From: Hemibagrus wyckioides
Lineage: Eukaryota > Chordata > Actinopteri > Siluriformes > Bagridae
Reading direction: 5' to 3'
Assembly (NCBI RefSeq): GCF_019097595.1
Contig: NC_080715.1
Span: 8,831,073-8,895,072 of the forward strand
Length of the DNA stretch: 64,000 nucleotides
Part shown: positions 41,020 through 51,914 of the stretch, one piece after another
Numbering within the stretch: the first letter of the stretch is position 1
Layout of the letters: each line of letters begins with the position of its first letter
Made by a program: the position numbers and the translations under genes
The notes under the pieces: model-generated
What the model was told of the DNA's origin: nothing
Database searches by the model: none
Seen by the model: only the letters and a program-made list of their open reading frames with translations

Positions 41020-41305
41020 TTTACAACAGTTAAAAATGTGGGCTCAAGTTACAGAATTTTGTTTGTGGACTCGAAATATATACTTATAAAATACAGTACA
41101 AATATTTAAATAAAATAGATAAAATATTTCTTGGTCACACATCGTTATTTTTCATACACTCAAGTCACTGTTCAGTGTATCTAGTAAATTCTTTTGTTCG
41201 TAACTTTGTAACTAGAACCACACTGCCCTCTCCTGTTGAAATATTGTCATTGCACCAGAAAGCTAACTGCAGTGACAATTGAAAAGAGATAGATAGATAG
41301 ATAAG
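41020..41305. repeat. Right copy of the diverged direct duplication
   Basis: Matches 40010-40300 block by block with small indels. The LINE end and microsatellite lie between the copies. Confidence 0.75.
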
Positions 41306-41324
41306 ATACAGGGTATATACAGAT

Positions 41325-41335
41325 TATATATATAT

Positions 41336-41407
<72 letters not shown>
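41325..41407. repeat. (TA)n microsatellite
   Basis: About 40 TA units with one interruption, directly before a Tc1-like end. Confidence 0.95.
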
Positions 41408-41411
<4 letters not shown>

Positions 41412-41855
41412 CCAAAAGTTTTGTGACACCTCTCCAAATCACTGACTTCAGGGCTGGGGGCTGAGGAACTCTTAATGCTTCAGCATACCAATACATTTTG
41501 GACAATTTCATGCTCCCAACTTTGTGGGAACAGATTGGGGATTACCCCTTCCTGTTCCAACATGACTGCGCACTAGAGCACAAAGCAAGGTCATGGATGA
41601 GTGAGTTTGGTGTGGAGGAACTTGACTGGACTGCACAGAGTCCTGACCTCAACCCCATAGAACACCTTTGGGATGAATTAGTGTGGAGACTGCGAGCCAG
41701 ACCTTCTTGTCCAACATCAGTGCCTGACCAAAAGTGCTTCTAGAGAAATGGTAAAAAAATTTCCCTTAAACGCACTCCTAAAACTTGTGGAAAGCCTTCC
41801 CAGAAGATTTGAAGCTGTTATAGCTGTAAAGAGCAGGCCAACTCCATATTATATT
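41408..41855 (+). pseudogene. Tc1-like transposase fragment (same family as the intact element)
   Basis: The terminus 'gttgccaaaagttttgtgac' is followed by a deletion to the middle of the transposase. The frame 41498-41743 then keeps '[20 protein letters not shown]' and '[17 protein letters not shown]', i.e. the last two catalytic residues; two codons are missing between them. A frameshift near 41735 breaks the C-terminus ('ALLKLVESLPRRFEAVIA', 41748-41942). Clearly related to 22180-23211 but more diverged. Confidence 0.85.
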
Positions 41856-41884
41856 TATGTGCATGTAAAGGCAGACATCCCAGT

Positions 41885-42042
41885 TTTGGAATGGCTCACA
41901 GTCTCCGCTCTAATTCATCCCAAAGGTGTTCTATCTGGTTGAGGTCAGGACTCTGTGCAGGCCAGTCAAGTTCCTCCACACCAAACTCACTCATCCATGT
42001 CTTTATGCTTTGTGCACTGGTGTGCAGTCATGCTGAAGCATA
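41885..42042 (-). mobile_element. Inverted second fragment of the same Tc1 family
   Basis: The complement of this segment contains 'gaacttgactggcctgcaca' and 'aacacctttgggatgaatta', the block at 41570-41690. Two fragments of one transposase gene therefore face each other. Confidence 0.8.
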
Positions 42043-42073
42043 AGTTCATAAGTTCCTTCAGTTCCTGAAGGAA

Positions 42074-43351
42074 CCTGCTACAATGTAAAGTAGTGAGTGT
42101 ACAGCCTGTATAACAGTGTCAATTTGCTGTCCCCTCAAAATAACTCAACACACAGCCATTAATGTCTAAACCGTTGGTAACAAAAGTGAGTACACCCCTA
42201 AGTGGAAATGTCCAAACTGGGCCCAAAGTGTCAATATTTTGTGTGGCCACCATTATTTTCCAGAGCTGCCTTAACCCTCTTGGGCATGGAGGGAGGTGAT
42301 CATGCTCTGCTTCAGTACGTCACAGTACATGTTGGCATTCATGGTTCCCTCTATGAACTGTAGCTCCCCAGTGCCGGCAGCACTCATGCAGGCCCAGACC
42401 ATGACACTCTCACCACCATGCTTGACTGTAGGCAAGGCACACTTGTCTTTGTACTCCTCACCTGGTTGCCGCCACACACGCTTGACACCATCCGAACCAA
42501 ATAAGTTTATCTTGGTCTTATTGGACCACAGGACATGGTTCTGGCCATGTCCTTAGTCTGCTTGTCTTCATCAAACTGTATCCGGGCTTTCTTGAACATC
42601 ATCTTTAGTAGAGGCTTCCTTCTGGGACGACAGCCATGCAGACCAATTTGATGCAGTTTGCGGCGTATGGTCTGAGCACTGACAGGCTGACCCCCCACCC
42701 CTTCAACCTCTGCAGCAATGCTGGCAGCACTCATACGTCTATTTCCCAAAGACAACCTCCGGATATGACGCTGAGCACGTGCACTCAACTCCTTTGGTGG
42801 ACCATGGCGAGGCCTGTTCTGAGTGGAACCTGTCCTGTAAAACCACTGTATGGTCTTGCCCATCATGCTGCAGCTCAGTTTCAGGGTCTTGGCAATCTTC
42901 TTATAGCCTAGGCCATCTTCATGTAGAGCAAGAGTTCTTTTTTTCAGATCCTCAGAGAGTTCTTTGCCATGAGGTGCCATGTTGAACTTCCAGTGACCAG
43001 TATGAGAGCGTGTGAGAGCGATAACACCAAATTTAACACACCTGCTCCCCATTCACACCTGAGACCTTGTAACACTAACAAGTCACATGACACCAGGGAG
43101 GGTAAATGGCTAATTGGGCCCAATTTGGACATTTACACTTAGGGGTGTACTCACTTTTGTTGCCAACAGTTTAGACATTAATGGCTGTGTGTTGAGTTAT
43201 TTTGAGGGGACAGCAAATTGACACTGTTATACAGGCTGTACACTCACTACTTTACATTGTAGCAGAGTGTCATTTCTTCAGTGTTGTCACATGAAAAGGT
43301 ATAATAAAATATTTACAAAAATGTGAGGGGTGTACTCACTTTTGTGGGATA

Positions 43352-43384
<33 letters not shown>
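42074..43384 (-). mobile_element. Tc1-like transposon with long (about 200 bp) inverted repeats
   Basis: Left 42078-42230 and right 43112-43270 are long inverted repeats ('ttaatggctgtgtgttgagt', 'acactgttatacaggctgta'), and the outer right arm 'tgtactcacttttgtgggat' reaches the (TA)n at 43356. The left arm is truncated. The transposase is on the minus strand with the middle present and the C-terminal third deleted. Confidence 0.85.
42271..42985 (-). pseudogene. Tc1-like transposase pseudogene
   Basis: Starts MAPHGKELSEDLKKR at 42985. The paired-like DNA-binding half is open to 42507, with HTH 'YKKIAKTLKLSCSMMGK' and a GRPR-like 'RPRHGPPKEL'. After a frameshift near 42500, 'KHGGESVMVWACMSA' follows in the 42477-42271 frame. 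The frame ends at a stop before the second and third catalytic residues, and the remaining C-terminus is missing. Confidence 0.85.

Positions 43385-43390
<6 letters not shown>
43356..43390. repeat. (TA)n microsatellite at a transposon/LINE border
   Basis: About 16 TA units. The duplicated border at 44901-44979 has an expanded version of about 38 units. Confidence 0.9.
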
Positions 43391-43391
<1 letters not shown>

Positions 43392-43536
43392 CGTACTGAA
43401 CAAAAATGCAATAGCAGCGGGTGGTTGAGGGAGTGCAAGTAGAGATAAACAAATATAGTAGCAGATGAAATATTAACAAGGGTTGAGGTAGTGCGATAAG
43501 TAATGAACAATATAAGTCTGTTCACACAGGTGAGAG

Positions 43537-43890
43537 AGAGAGAGAGTGTGTGTGTGTGTGTGTGTTTGTGTGTGAGAGAGAGAGAGAGAGTTTTGTACAG
43601 TTCAGTCCTGTGTGTGTGTGTGTGACAGAGAGAGAGAGAGAGAGTTTTGTACAGTTCAGTCCTGTGTGTGTGTGTGTGTGTGACAGAGAGAGAGAGAGAG
43701 AGTTTTGTACAGTTCAGTCCTGTGTGTGTGTGTGTGTGTGACAGAGAGAGAGAGAGAGAGTTTTGTACAGTTCAGTCCTGTGTGTGTGTGTGTGACAGAG
43801 AGAGAGAGAGAGAGTTTTGTACAGTTCAGTCCTGTGTGTGTGTGTGTGACAGAGAGAGAGAGAGAGAGTTTTGTACAGTTCAGTCCTGGG
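43537..43890. repeat. 54/58-bp minisatellite in the LINE 3' UTR region
   Basis: Six copies of 'ttttgtacagttcagtcctg' plus (TG)n and (AG)n start at 43591, 43645, 43703, 43761, 43815 and 43869. Unit length alternates with the size of the dinucleotide parts. Confidence 0.95.
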
Positions 43891-44225
43891 TGTCGAGGAG
43901 CCTGATGGCTTGACGGAAGAAACTGTTACACAGTCTGGTTGTGAGGGCCTGAATGCTCCGGTACCTCCTTCCAGATGGCAGGAGGGCAAAGAGTGTGTGT
44001 GAGGGGTGTGTGGGGTCACAATGCTGTTTGCTTTGCGGATGGTCCCTCTGTAGAACACAGTCAGGATGGGGGGAGGGAGATGGGCTTTCCTGAGCCTCCT
44101 CAGGAAGTAGAGGTGCTGCTGGGTTTTCTTGGTGATGGAGCTAGTGACCAGTGACTGAGGAGCTCTAGTGCTCAGTGTGGTGGTGCTGGAGATGCTGTTC
44201 TTGATCCAGACTGACTGAGGTCTCC

Positions 44226-44898
44226 CAGCAATGCTGGCAGCACTCATACGTCAGCAATGCAGCAATGCTGGCAGCACTCATACGTCTCTTTCCCAAAGAC
44301 AACCTCCGGATATGACACTGAGCACGTGCACTCAACTCCTTTGGTGGACCATGGCGAGGCCTGTTCTGAGTGGAACCTGTCCTGTAAAACCGCTGTATGG
44401 TCTTGCCCATCATGCTGCAGCTCAGTTTCAGGGTCTTGGCAATCTTCTTATAGCCTAGGCCATCTTTATGTAGAGCAAGAGTTCTTTTTTTCAGATCCTC
44501 AGAAAGTTCTTTGCCATGAGGTGCCATGTTGAACTTCCAGTGACCAGTATGAGAGGGTGTGAGAGCGATAACACCAAATTTAACACACCTGCTCCCCATT
44601 CACACCTGAGACCTTGTAACACTAACAAGTCACATGACACCAGGGAGGGTAAATGGATAATTGGGCCCAATTTGGACATTTACACTTAGGGGTGTACTCA
44701 CTTTTGTTGCCAACAGTTTAGACATTAATGGCTGTGTGTTGAGTTATTTTGAGGGGACAGCAAATTGACACTGTTATACAGGCTGTACACTCACTACTTT
44801 ACATTGTAGCAGAGTGTCATTTCTTCAGTGTTGTCACATGAAAAGGTATAATAAAATATTTACAAAAATGTGAGGGGTGTACTCACTTTTGTGGGATA

Positions 44899-44980
<82 letters not shown>

Positions 44981-45059
44981 CGTACTGAACAAAAATGCAA
45001 TAGCAGCGGGTGGTTGAGGGAGTGCAAGTAGAGATAAACAAATATAGTAGCAGATGAAA
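44226..45059 (-). repeat. Copied segment (second copy of 42715-43469)
   Basis: Contains the N-terminal half of the Tc1-like transposase (44532-44253), its right inverted repeat, the (TA)n tract and 80 bp of LINE 3' UTR ('gcgtactgaacaaaaatgca' to 'agtagcagatgaaat'), almost base for base as at 42715-43469. At the left junction 'agcaatgctggcagcactca' is present twice (44227 and 44261). Confidence 0.9.
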
Positions 45060-45946
45060 TTGTCATTGAAGCGGGAAACCATAGGCTTCTTAGGCACAGG
45101 GATGATGGTCGTTGTTTTGAGACACGTTGGGACGATGGAGCTGCTCAGGGAGATGTTGAAGATGTCAGTGAAGACATCTGCTAGCTGCTCTGCACATTCC
45201 CTGAGCACTCTGCCAGGAATGTTGTCTGGTCCAGCAGACTTCTGTGGGACTTCTCCACTGTCCTGAAAGTGGCAGTGGATTCTCTGGGCGTGCGCGCGCT
45301 TCGCCTCTCTGATGGCTCAGGACAGTTTGACCCTTGCTGTTTTTAAGTCTGCCTTGTCCCCTGCTCTGAAAGCGGAGTCTCTTGACTTCAGGAGAGCATG
45401 CACTTTTGCAGTCATCCACGGCTTCTGGTTGAAGCGTGTGATGATGGTCTTGGAGACAGTCACATCATCGATGCACTTGTCGATGTAGCCGGTCACTGAT
45501 GAAGTGTACTCTTCCAAGTTGATAGAGTCGCCGTTGGTTGCAGCCTCCCTGAACATATTCCAGTCAGTGCACTCAAAACAGTCCTGAAGAGCAGAGGTGG
45601 CTCCAGCTGGCCAGGTTTTAACCTGTTTCAGAACAGGTTTAGAGCATCTGATGAGTGGTCTGTATGATGGAATCAACATAACAGAGATGTGGTCTGAGTA
45701 GCCGGGGTGGGGCTCCACACAATACGTGCCGGGAATGTTTGTGTAAACAAGATCCAGCATGTTCGTCCCTCTTGTCACAAAGTCCACATGCTGATGGAAT
45801 TTTTGGAGCACTGTTTTGAGATTTGCATGATTGAAATCTCCGGCAATAATAAACAGTCCGTCGGGGTGAGCATTCTGCAGGTCGCTAATAGATCCATAGA
45901 GCTCACACAGAGCGTTCTTAGCATTAGCACTGGGGGAAATGTACAC

Positions 45947-46024
45947 TCCAAAAATGAACATGTAACATGGCAAAGCAATTTCCCCCTGGGATTAATAAAG
46001 TTCTTTGAATCTTGAATCTTGAAA
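45947..46024 (+). mobile_element. Very short LINE tail inserted in the endonuclease region
   Basis: 'gcaatttccccctgggatta' and 'ataaagttctttgaatcttg' form a LINE 3' terminus with a (ttgaatc)n tail. It splits the endonuclease frame of the host LINE between 45946 and 46025. Confidence 0.65.
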
Positions 46025-46740
46025 GCGGTAGTCAATTCACATGGTAAATAAAATGGCCTGCATCTAACAGTCACAAACTCCACTAGCGATGAACAGTAAT
46101 TAGAAACAAGCACAGAGTCCTTGCACCTTTCCGTGTTGATGTAAACACACACCGCCACCACGAGTCTTACCACATAGAGCTGCATTCCTGTCGGCATGAA
46201 ACGTGGTGAGCCCGGCTAGCTGAATGTCGGCATCTGGAACTCTGTTGCTGAGCCACATCTCCGTGAAAACAAAGACACGGCAGTCTCTGAACTCTCGCAG
46301 TGTGGTTCGCTGAAGTTGGATGTAGTCCAATTTATTGTCCGGTGAGCAGAAGTTGGACAAATTATAGACGGGAGAGCCGGCCAGCTACGGTTTGTTTTTA
46401 GCCTAGCACGGACACCCGTCTGTTTTCTGTGCTTCTTCGAGCACCGCTTGTGACATTCTCTTTCTCGGCCACCGGCATCAGGCGATGCTGAGGACTGAAC
46501 GCCTGGTCTTCGCCACAAGCCGGGGTTGTGAAGGTTGCCATGTAATTCATCATGCAGCATAGTAATTGCATAATTTCTGTACTGTAGTATTGTCTGGCAT
46601 TTGTATACATGAACACCACTGTCTTTGGTGTCCATGCACCTTGAAATCCGGGCTAAAACAAAGAAATAGCACCATTTTGGTTACGGAGTGGCCGCTGCAT
46701 GCTACTGCTGCGCCTCCATCTTGGAACCTGCTTTTTCTGT

Positions 46741-47214
46741 ACACAGAATTGCTGAGGGATAACTGGACACTAGCATTTGAACAGTGTCACCCAACTTTCT
46801 TGGGACAGTAAATACCTGAGAATTGCCCAATAATACATCAGGGGGAGAGGTGCACTCTTCCCCAGGGAGACCATGACATGCATTCAGGCTGGAGTTACAG
46901 CCAGGCACTGGATTGGTCATGTCATGTCCTGAGTGAAAAGCAGCAGTTAGCTGTAGCAGCCAGATGATATCAGGGGGAACTAGACAGGAAGAAGTGTTCT
47001 TACTGATCTCAACTGCATTATTATTGTCTAAAGGAAATGACGACCACTGAGTAACAATGTGATGACAGACCCAACAAGATGCATCATGAATGTCAGACAA
47101 ATTGCGAGCGATTTCTAAAGAAAAAGCGCAGGCCAAATTTCCACCACTCTGCTGCTGAGATGTAAGACTTCTAACATAGGGGCAAAAGGCACCTACTAAA
47201 AGTATAATCAACAT
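46741..47214 (-). pseudogene. ERV envelope surface subunit, N-terminal fragment
   Basis: A signal-peptide-like start at 47214 is followed by Cys-rich sequence with a 'CWVC' motif, the Cys-x-x-Cys pattern of gammaretrovirus-type surface subunits. The frame then runs into the LINE 5' end near 46740. The transmembrane subunit is not present in the window, so no complete envelope can be made. Confidence 0.75.
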
Positions 47215-48428
47215 TTTTTTGTTAGTCTATTAGGATCACAACGTGAGCAAGTTCTAGAATGACCAAAGAGTCTACAAAACCAGTGTCTAGGAATGTTATT
47301 AGTTCTAGACCTAGTCGGATTATCAGACGTGTGTAAGCTAATACATAGGTTTCTATATTTGTACATGAAAAGGTGAGATGAGATGAGGCCCCCTAAGGGC
47401 TGCTTGATTGCAGATTTTTTTCTTCTTTCTCTTAAGAACCTGTTCAAGGTGAGGAGAGATGAGGCTCCCTTAGAGCTGCTTGATTGCAGTTCCTCTCCTC
47501 TCTTAGTTGTCAATGGAACAGGGCACTGTTTCACCCTGCTGGCTTGGATCCACTGAGGTTGAGAATCAGTGAGGACAGCGGTGTGCGTGACTGCTACCAC
47601 TCTAGTTGGATGGCCAAAGGCTGCTTTCCCCACTTTCCTGGGATTGAGGCTTTTTAATAAAACAGCATCACCTGGGAGAAAAGGGTGAGTCGGCTGATCT
47701 GTAGGTAGAGGAAGAGAGGGTATGATTTCTTTTGCCAAAATTTTAATGACAGTATTTGCATTTTCCTTTGCACAGGGAAAAGTTTCAACTCATTTTGAGA
47801 ACTTATCAACAATCACCAAAAGATATTTTAGGTTTCTCACAGGTGGCATGTGTGTAAAGTCAATTTGTAAAGCTTGAAACGGCGCCTCCAGAGGGGGTAA
47901 CGCATCGTGTTTGGCAGTTTTACCCTGAACGTTGGCTGTAGCACAAATCAAACATGCATCAAGTAGCAATTTGGCAGTTTTAGTGACATTAGGAATACAA
48001 AATTGTTTGTTGATGTTTCTAATCACCCCTCTTTGCGCGGCATGTGAGATAGCATGAAAATGGAGCACGAGAAATGGTAAGACAGAACAGGGGAGTGCAA
48101 TGCGTCCATGAGGACAGCAAATCAGTCCGTACTTATCTGAGGGCAAACAGTTCTCAGAAGACCAAAACAAAAGATCTTGTTTTGTAGCCTGTGTTTGTAA
48201 AAAAGATTTGTCAATATCTATTGGAGTCAAAATGTGTGTAAACAGAGAAAATACTGTGGCTGTTTTGTGCACAAAAGGTGAGGACGTACCCTCTTTGGCA
48301 GCCCATTTTGCTACTTCATCAGTTAGAGAGTTACCACAAGCCATTTCAGAATCTCCTTGGTCGTGACCCTTGACCTTGATGACAGCTAGACCTTTAGGTA
48401 ACATTGGGGCTTCTAAAAGATCAGACAC
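47208..48428 (-). pseudogene. ERV RNase H end and integrase, internally deleted
   Basis: Frame 48428-47790 holds the RNase H end ('SLTDEVAKWA') and the zinc-binding HHCC domain of integrase, up to 'VDKFSK', then a stop in place of a Trp codon. Frame 47738-47208 resumes with the integrase C-terminal domain ('HPFLPGDAVLLKSL'). The part of the catalytic core with the second Asp and the Glu is absent, an internal deletion of roughly 100 codons or more. Confidence 0.8.
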
Positions 48429-48521
48429 CAGTGTAGCATTTGAAATGGGTTTACCATTTGCATCTTTAAAACCATGTGCATGCCAAATCTTACCAAAATC
48501 GGGAGCTACACCAAAAACATA

Positions 48522-49408
48522 TCACAAATCAGTATAAATAGTCACAACTTGATCTTTAAACAGACAACATGCCCTTGTTAAAGCAACAAGTTCAGCCACC
48601 TGAGCTGAAAGAAAAGGAATAGAGTGAGCTTCGTGTACAATGTTAGGTAAAGAACAGACTGAATACCCACATAAAGTGGTATTTTCATTGGGTTTAGAGC
48701 ACGAGCCATCTACAAATATGTGTGCCCCACCCTCCAACAGATGTTGTGACAGATCTGCACGCAGAGATGATGATTCTGAAATCTTAGCCAGACAGTCATG
48801 TTCCGGCCAGCCATCAGGCACCTGATCCTCAAACAAGTGCGCACAAGGCGGTGGAGCAGGACAGCTGGGCTATTTTGGGCCATTACAGGTTTGAGAGTGA
48901 GATTTTGTGTGGCACAAAGGATGGCTTCATAGCCTGAATGATGTTGTGCGGTCATATGCTGTGTCTGAATATTATTGAGAATGGTGACTACCTGATGAGG
49001 TGCATGTAGTGTAAATGGGTGTGAAAGAACAACTGTTTCAGCATCTAAGGCCAGTAGAGCAGAGGCAGCAGCTGAACGCAAACATTCGGGCATAACCTGG
49101 ACCACAGAACTGAGAGATTTATACAGATATGCAACTGGGCGATAACCACCACCGTGCTCTTGGGCTAAGACTCCCGTGGCCATGCCCCCATCCTCGGTGA
49201 CATAGAGATGAAATGGAATGTTGTAGTCAGGCAGCCCTAAAGCCAGAGCAGAGCTCAGGGATTGTTTGAGGTAACAGAAAGAGTTCATTTCTTTAGTCCA
49301 TTCCACAGTCTCTGGCATGTCTCTTAGACAACATTGGCGCAACACTTTGTCAGAGTGTGAACAGTCTATGTTTTGAGTGGATGGACTTCCATTATGACTC
49401 TCAGACAA
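48522..49408 (-). pseudogene. ERV RT connection domain and RNase H, broken
   Basis: Two overlapping frames (49408-48710 and 48836-48522) are offset by a frameshift near 48830. RNase H acidic positions are visible as 'FVDGS' and 'VAELVAL'. The 'YTD' block is followed directly by a stop at about 48522, consistent with a CGA-to-TGA change. Confidence 0.8.
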
Positions 49409-50600
49409 TCAGATGAGAGCTTCTGTTGTCCTTGAGAGATCAAGAACCCCAGATATTGCACCAGAGGCTTACAGAATTGGAGTGTAGAGAGTGAGGCCTT
49501 GAAACCACACTGAGCCAGGTGGGTTAAGAGGATAATACAGCCTCTTCTGCAGCAGTCTGCATCTTTCCCCAAAAGCAGAAGAGCACTAGAGAACAGCCTT
49601 CTGGCAGGATGTGTGATGACAACGAAGAATGTACCACAGAATGAGAACACAGATGGAGAATCTATGAACCCTTGAGGTAGGCGTGTCCAGGTGTATTGAT
49701 GTTGTTTGAATATAAAGGCAAAGATTGGCTGTGTCTGCTCATTGACAGGGATACTGAAAAAAGCACTACAGAGATCAACAACAGTAAAATGATCATGATC
49801 ATGTGCTATGGCAGATAATATGGATGAAACATCAGGCACTATCGGGCTAATAGGTATTACTAGATCATTAATGTGACACAAATCTTGTGTAAAATGCCAA
49901 AGCTCACCATTAGGTTTCCTTACTGGGTTAATAGTTGTATTGTATGCTGAACTGGTGGGTTTAATAACACCCTGCTCGAGCAGCGAATTAATGACAGACT
50001 GAATACCCTCCTCCTTCTCAACAGACAGAGGATATTGTTTACAATAAACAGGGGTTGATGAACGAAGGTTAGTAACATACAGTGATATCTGTATATGACC
50101 TACTTCTTTGGAGTGTGTGGCCCACAATTTGGATGGGACCTCAGAAAGTTCATAGGGTATTTCCAGGTCATCATGGGTCTTAGTCATGTCGGATGTACAC
50201 ATAACAGAAGAAAAACGGAGATTAGTCGGAGTACTGAGAACAAGATGTCCTCCTTCAAAAGATAAACAACAGTTTAACAAAACGTCATGACCCAACAGAT
50301 TGAATGGTGAAGATGGAATGACAACGAATCTGTGATGAAAGAGAATTTTAGGATCATTAGGACTAGTAGTTTTGAGTGACAACGTTTTAGGACAGGTGAC
50401 AGGAACCCCATCTATTTCCACAGGGTTGATACAAGAGTTTGATACTGGCCCATCTTACTGTTTTCCAAATAAGGTGCATGTAGCACCTGGGTCAACCATA
50501 AAAGGGTAAACAACACCTTCAACACATAGATTTATAATTGGTAATGAATTTGGATCAGAACTAAGTACAAGGGACAGCATAGAAGTGGTTCCTTCACTCT
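49366..50600 (-). pseudogene. ERV protease and N-terminal reverse transcriptase, broken
   Basis: The protease active-site block reads 'VDPG' near 50485, where a retroviral aspartic protease needs Asp-Thr/Ser-Gly, and an in-frame stop follows at about 50456. The long frame 50421-49366 then runs through RT, including the 'LPQGF' box near 49675. Downstream of that box the expected catalytic Tyr-x-Asp-Asp motif is not present, so a small deletion or shift has removed it. Enzymatically dead on three counts. Confidence 0.8.
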
Positions 50601-50615
50601 GTGGGCCGCCCTATT

Positions 50616-50755
50616 GATGTTAAAGGATCTGCTGCTAACATCTTGGTACCACAGCATACCACACTCCATGCCTCGGGGGGTCAGGGCTGTTTTGGCAGCA
50701 AAAGTGGGACCAACACAATATAAGGCAGGTGGTCATAATGTTATGCCTGCTCGGT
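50616..50755 (+). mobile_element. Tc1-like right-end fragment
   Basis: 'ggtggtcataatgttatgcc' plus 'tgctcggta' is the right terminus of the family seen at 12014-12576. Before it lie the last transposase codons ('agggctgttttggcagcaaa'). Confidence 0.75.
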
Positions 50756-50857
50756 ATACATACAGAATAGATTATGGATAAAATATACAGTACTGTAAAG
50801 ATTGCATAGCTGATAGACAGTGTGGTAAAAAAGTAAGTAAAGGTGCTGAGGCACCGG

Positions 50858-51000
50858 TACATTTATGGCATTTGGCAGATTTTTTATTTATTTATTTTTT
50901 TACAAGGGTAGCTTGGTGGTCCTGTGAACTCACAACCTTCCAGTCACTAGTCTAATACCTTAACCACTGAGCTTTCCCTACTCATGGTGGCAGTGCCTTC
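50858..51000 (-). mobile_element. V-SINE-like fragment, reverse
   Basis: 'tttatggcatttggcag' is the complement of the SINE core end. 'accttaaccactgagct' is the complement of its tRNA-derived head. Confidence 0.65.
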
Positions 51001-51856
51001 CTTATGGGAGGAGGGAAATAGTACATAATTAGCATGAAAGAAGGAAACACACACACGTACACAAACATATCAACTGACACCTGCCTTATAATGCATAATA
51101 CAGTGCTGCACACAATTCTTACTGTGGAAACCGAACACACACACACACACACACACACACACGTAAATTTTGAAAAACTCTACTTGAAGTTTTTCAGAAA
51201 GACACTGAAATCTTACTACACTTGTCTTTTTCATTAGCTGGTGTAAAACGCGTCCTCTTTTTTTTCTAACCTCAGAGGAAACAATTAGTTCCTGTTTCAA
51301 CAGTGACTTGGTGCAAATATTTGTACAACGCCATTAAGTCTTGGCTTTCATTTTCAGCTACTGTTTCTCCTTCTTATATAGTTGTAAATAAATGTGGCAC
51401 TAGCACAAGATGATTTCCTGTATTACAACAATGTACACACACACACACACACATGCACAGACACAAAAATAGAAACACCAACAACAACATAATGCCTTTC
51501 CACTCCAGCCTTCTCTCTGGTCACCAGAGACACTTAAATAGTGTCAACTAATGACGTTCTTATTTCAGCTGGACATTTTAATAAAATTGTTCAGCTGTTT
51601 TTGAAATTAGGAGCAAACATTTATGCTTTTTTTTTTTTTTCTTACTGTCTGTCTTATCTGCGAAGTCAGTCTTTCAATTTTTCAGCCTGGCCATTTTAAG
51701 CACTTTGAGGATCCAAAACCAGGAAGTAAGTAGCCTTCGCCTTAAATAGAATGCTTTTATTTTTACCTATTCCTAGACAGAGGAAAAAGGGAAATTTTAA
51801 AACCGGCTGTGTTATCTCATAACGTCATACATTCGTACATGGAAATTCCTCTCTCA

Positions 51857-51914
<58 letters not shown>

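Larger units (their letters stand above)
43391..46740 (-). mobile_element. L2-like LINE, internally deleted and rearranged
   Basis: Reading on the minus strand from 46740: 5' leader; endonuclease pieces (46360-46100, 45973-45317, with '[20 protein letters not shown]'); RT start (45208-45060, '[17 protein letters not shown]'); a transposon-derived block (45059-44226); RT C-terminal pieces (44225-43890, '[19 protein letters not shown]'); and a 3' UTR holding a minisatellite. The catalytic part of RT is missing, so the copy is dead. The 5' leader next to retroviral env suggests a nearly full-length original insertion. Confidence 0.85.
46741..50612 (-). mobile_element. Endogenous retrovirus (gamma/epsilon-like), 5'- and 3'-truncated
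   Basis: Minus-strand order from 50612: protease, RT, RNase H, integrase, env, in separate broken frames. No gag and no LTR was found. The upstream side ends at a Tc1 fragment (50616) and the env side is cut by the L2-like LINE. An old, defective animal retrovirus copy in a fish genome. Confidence 0.85.
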
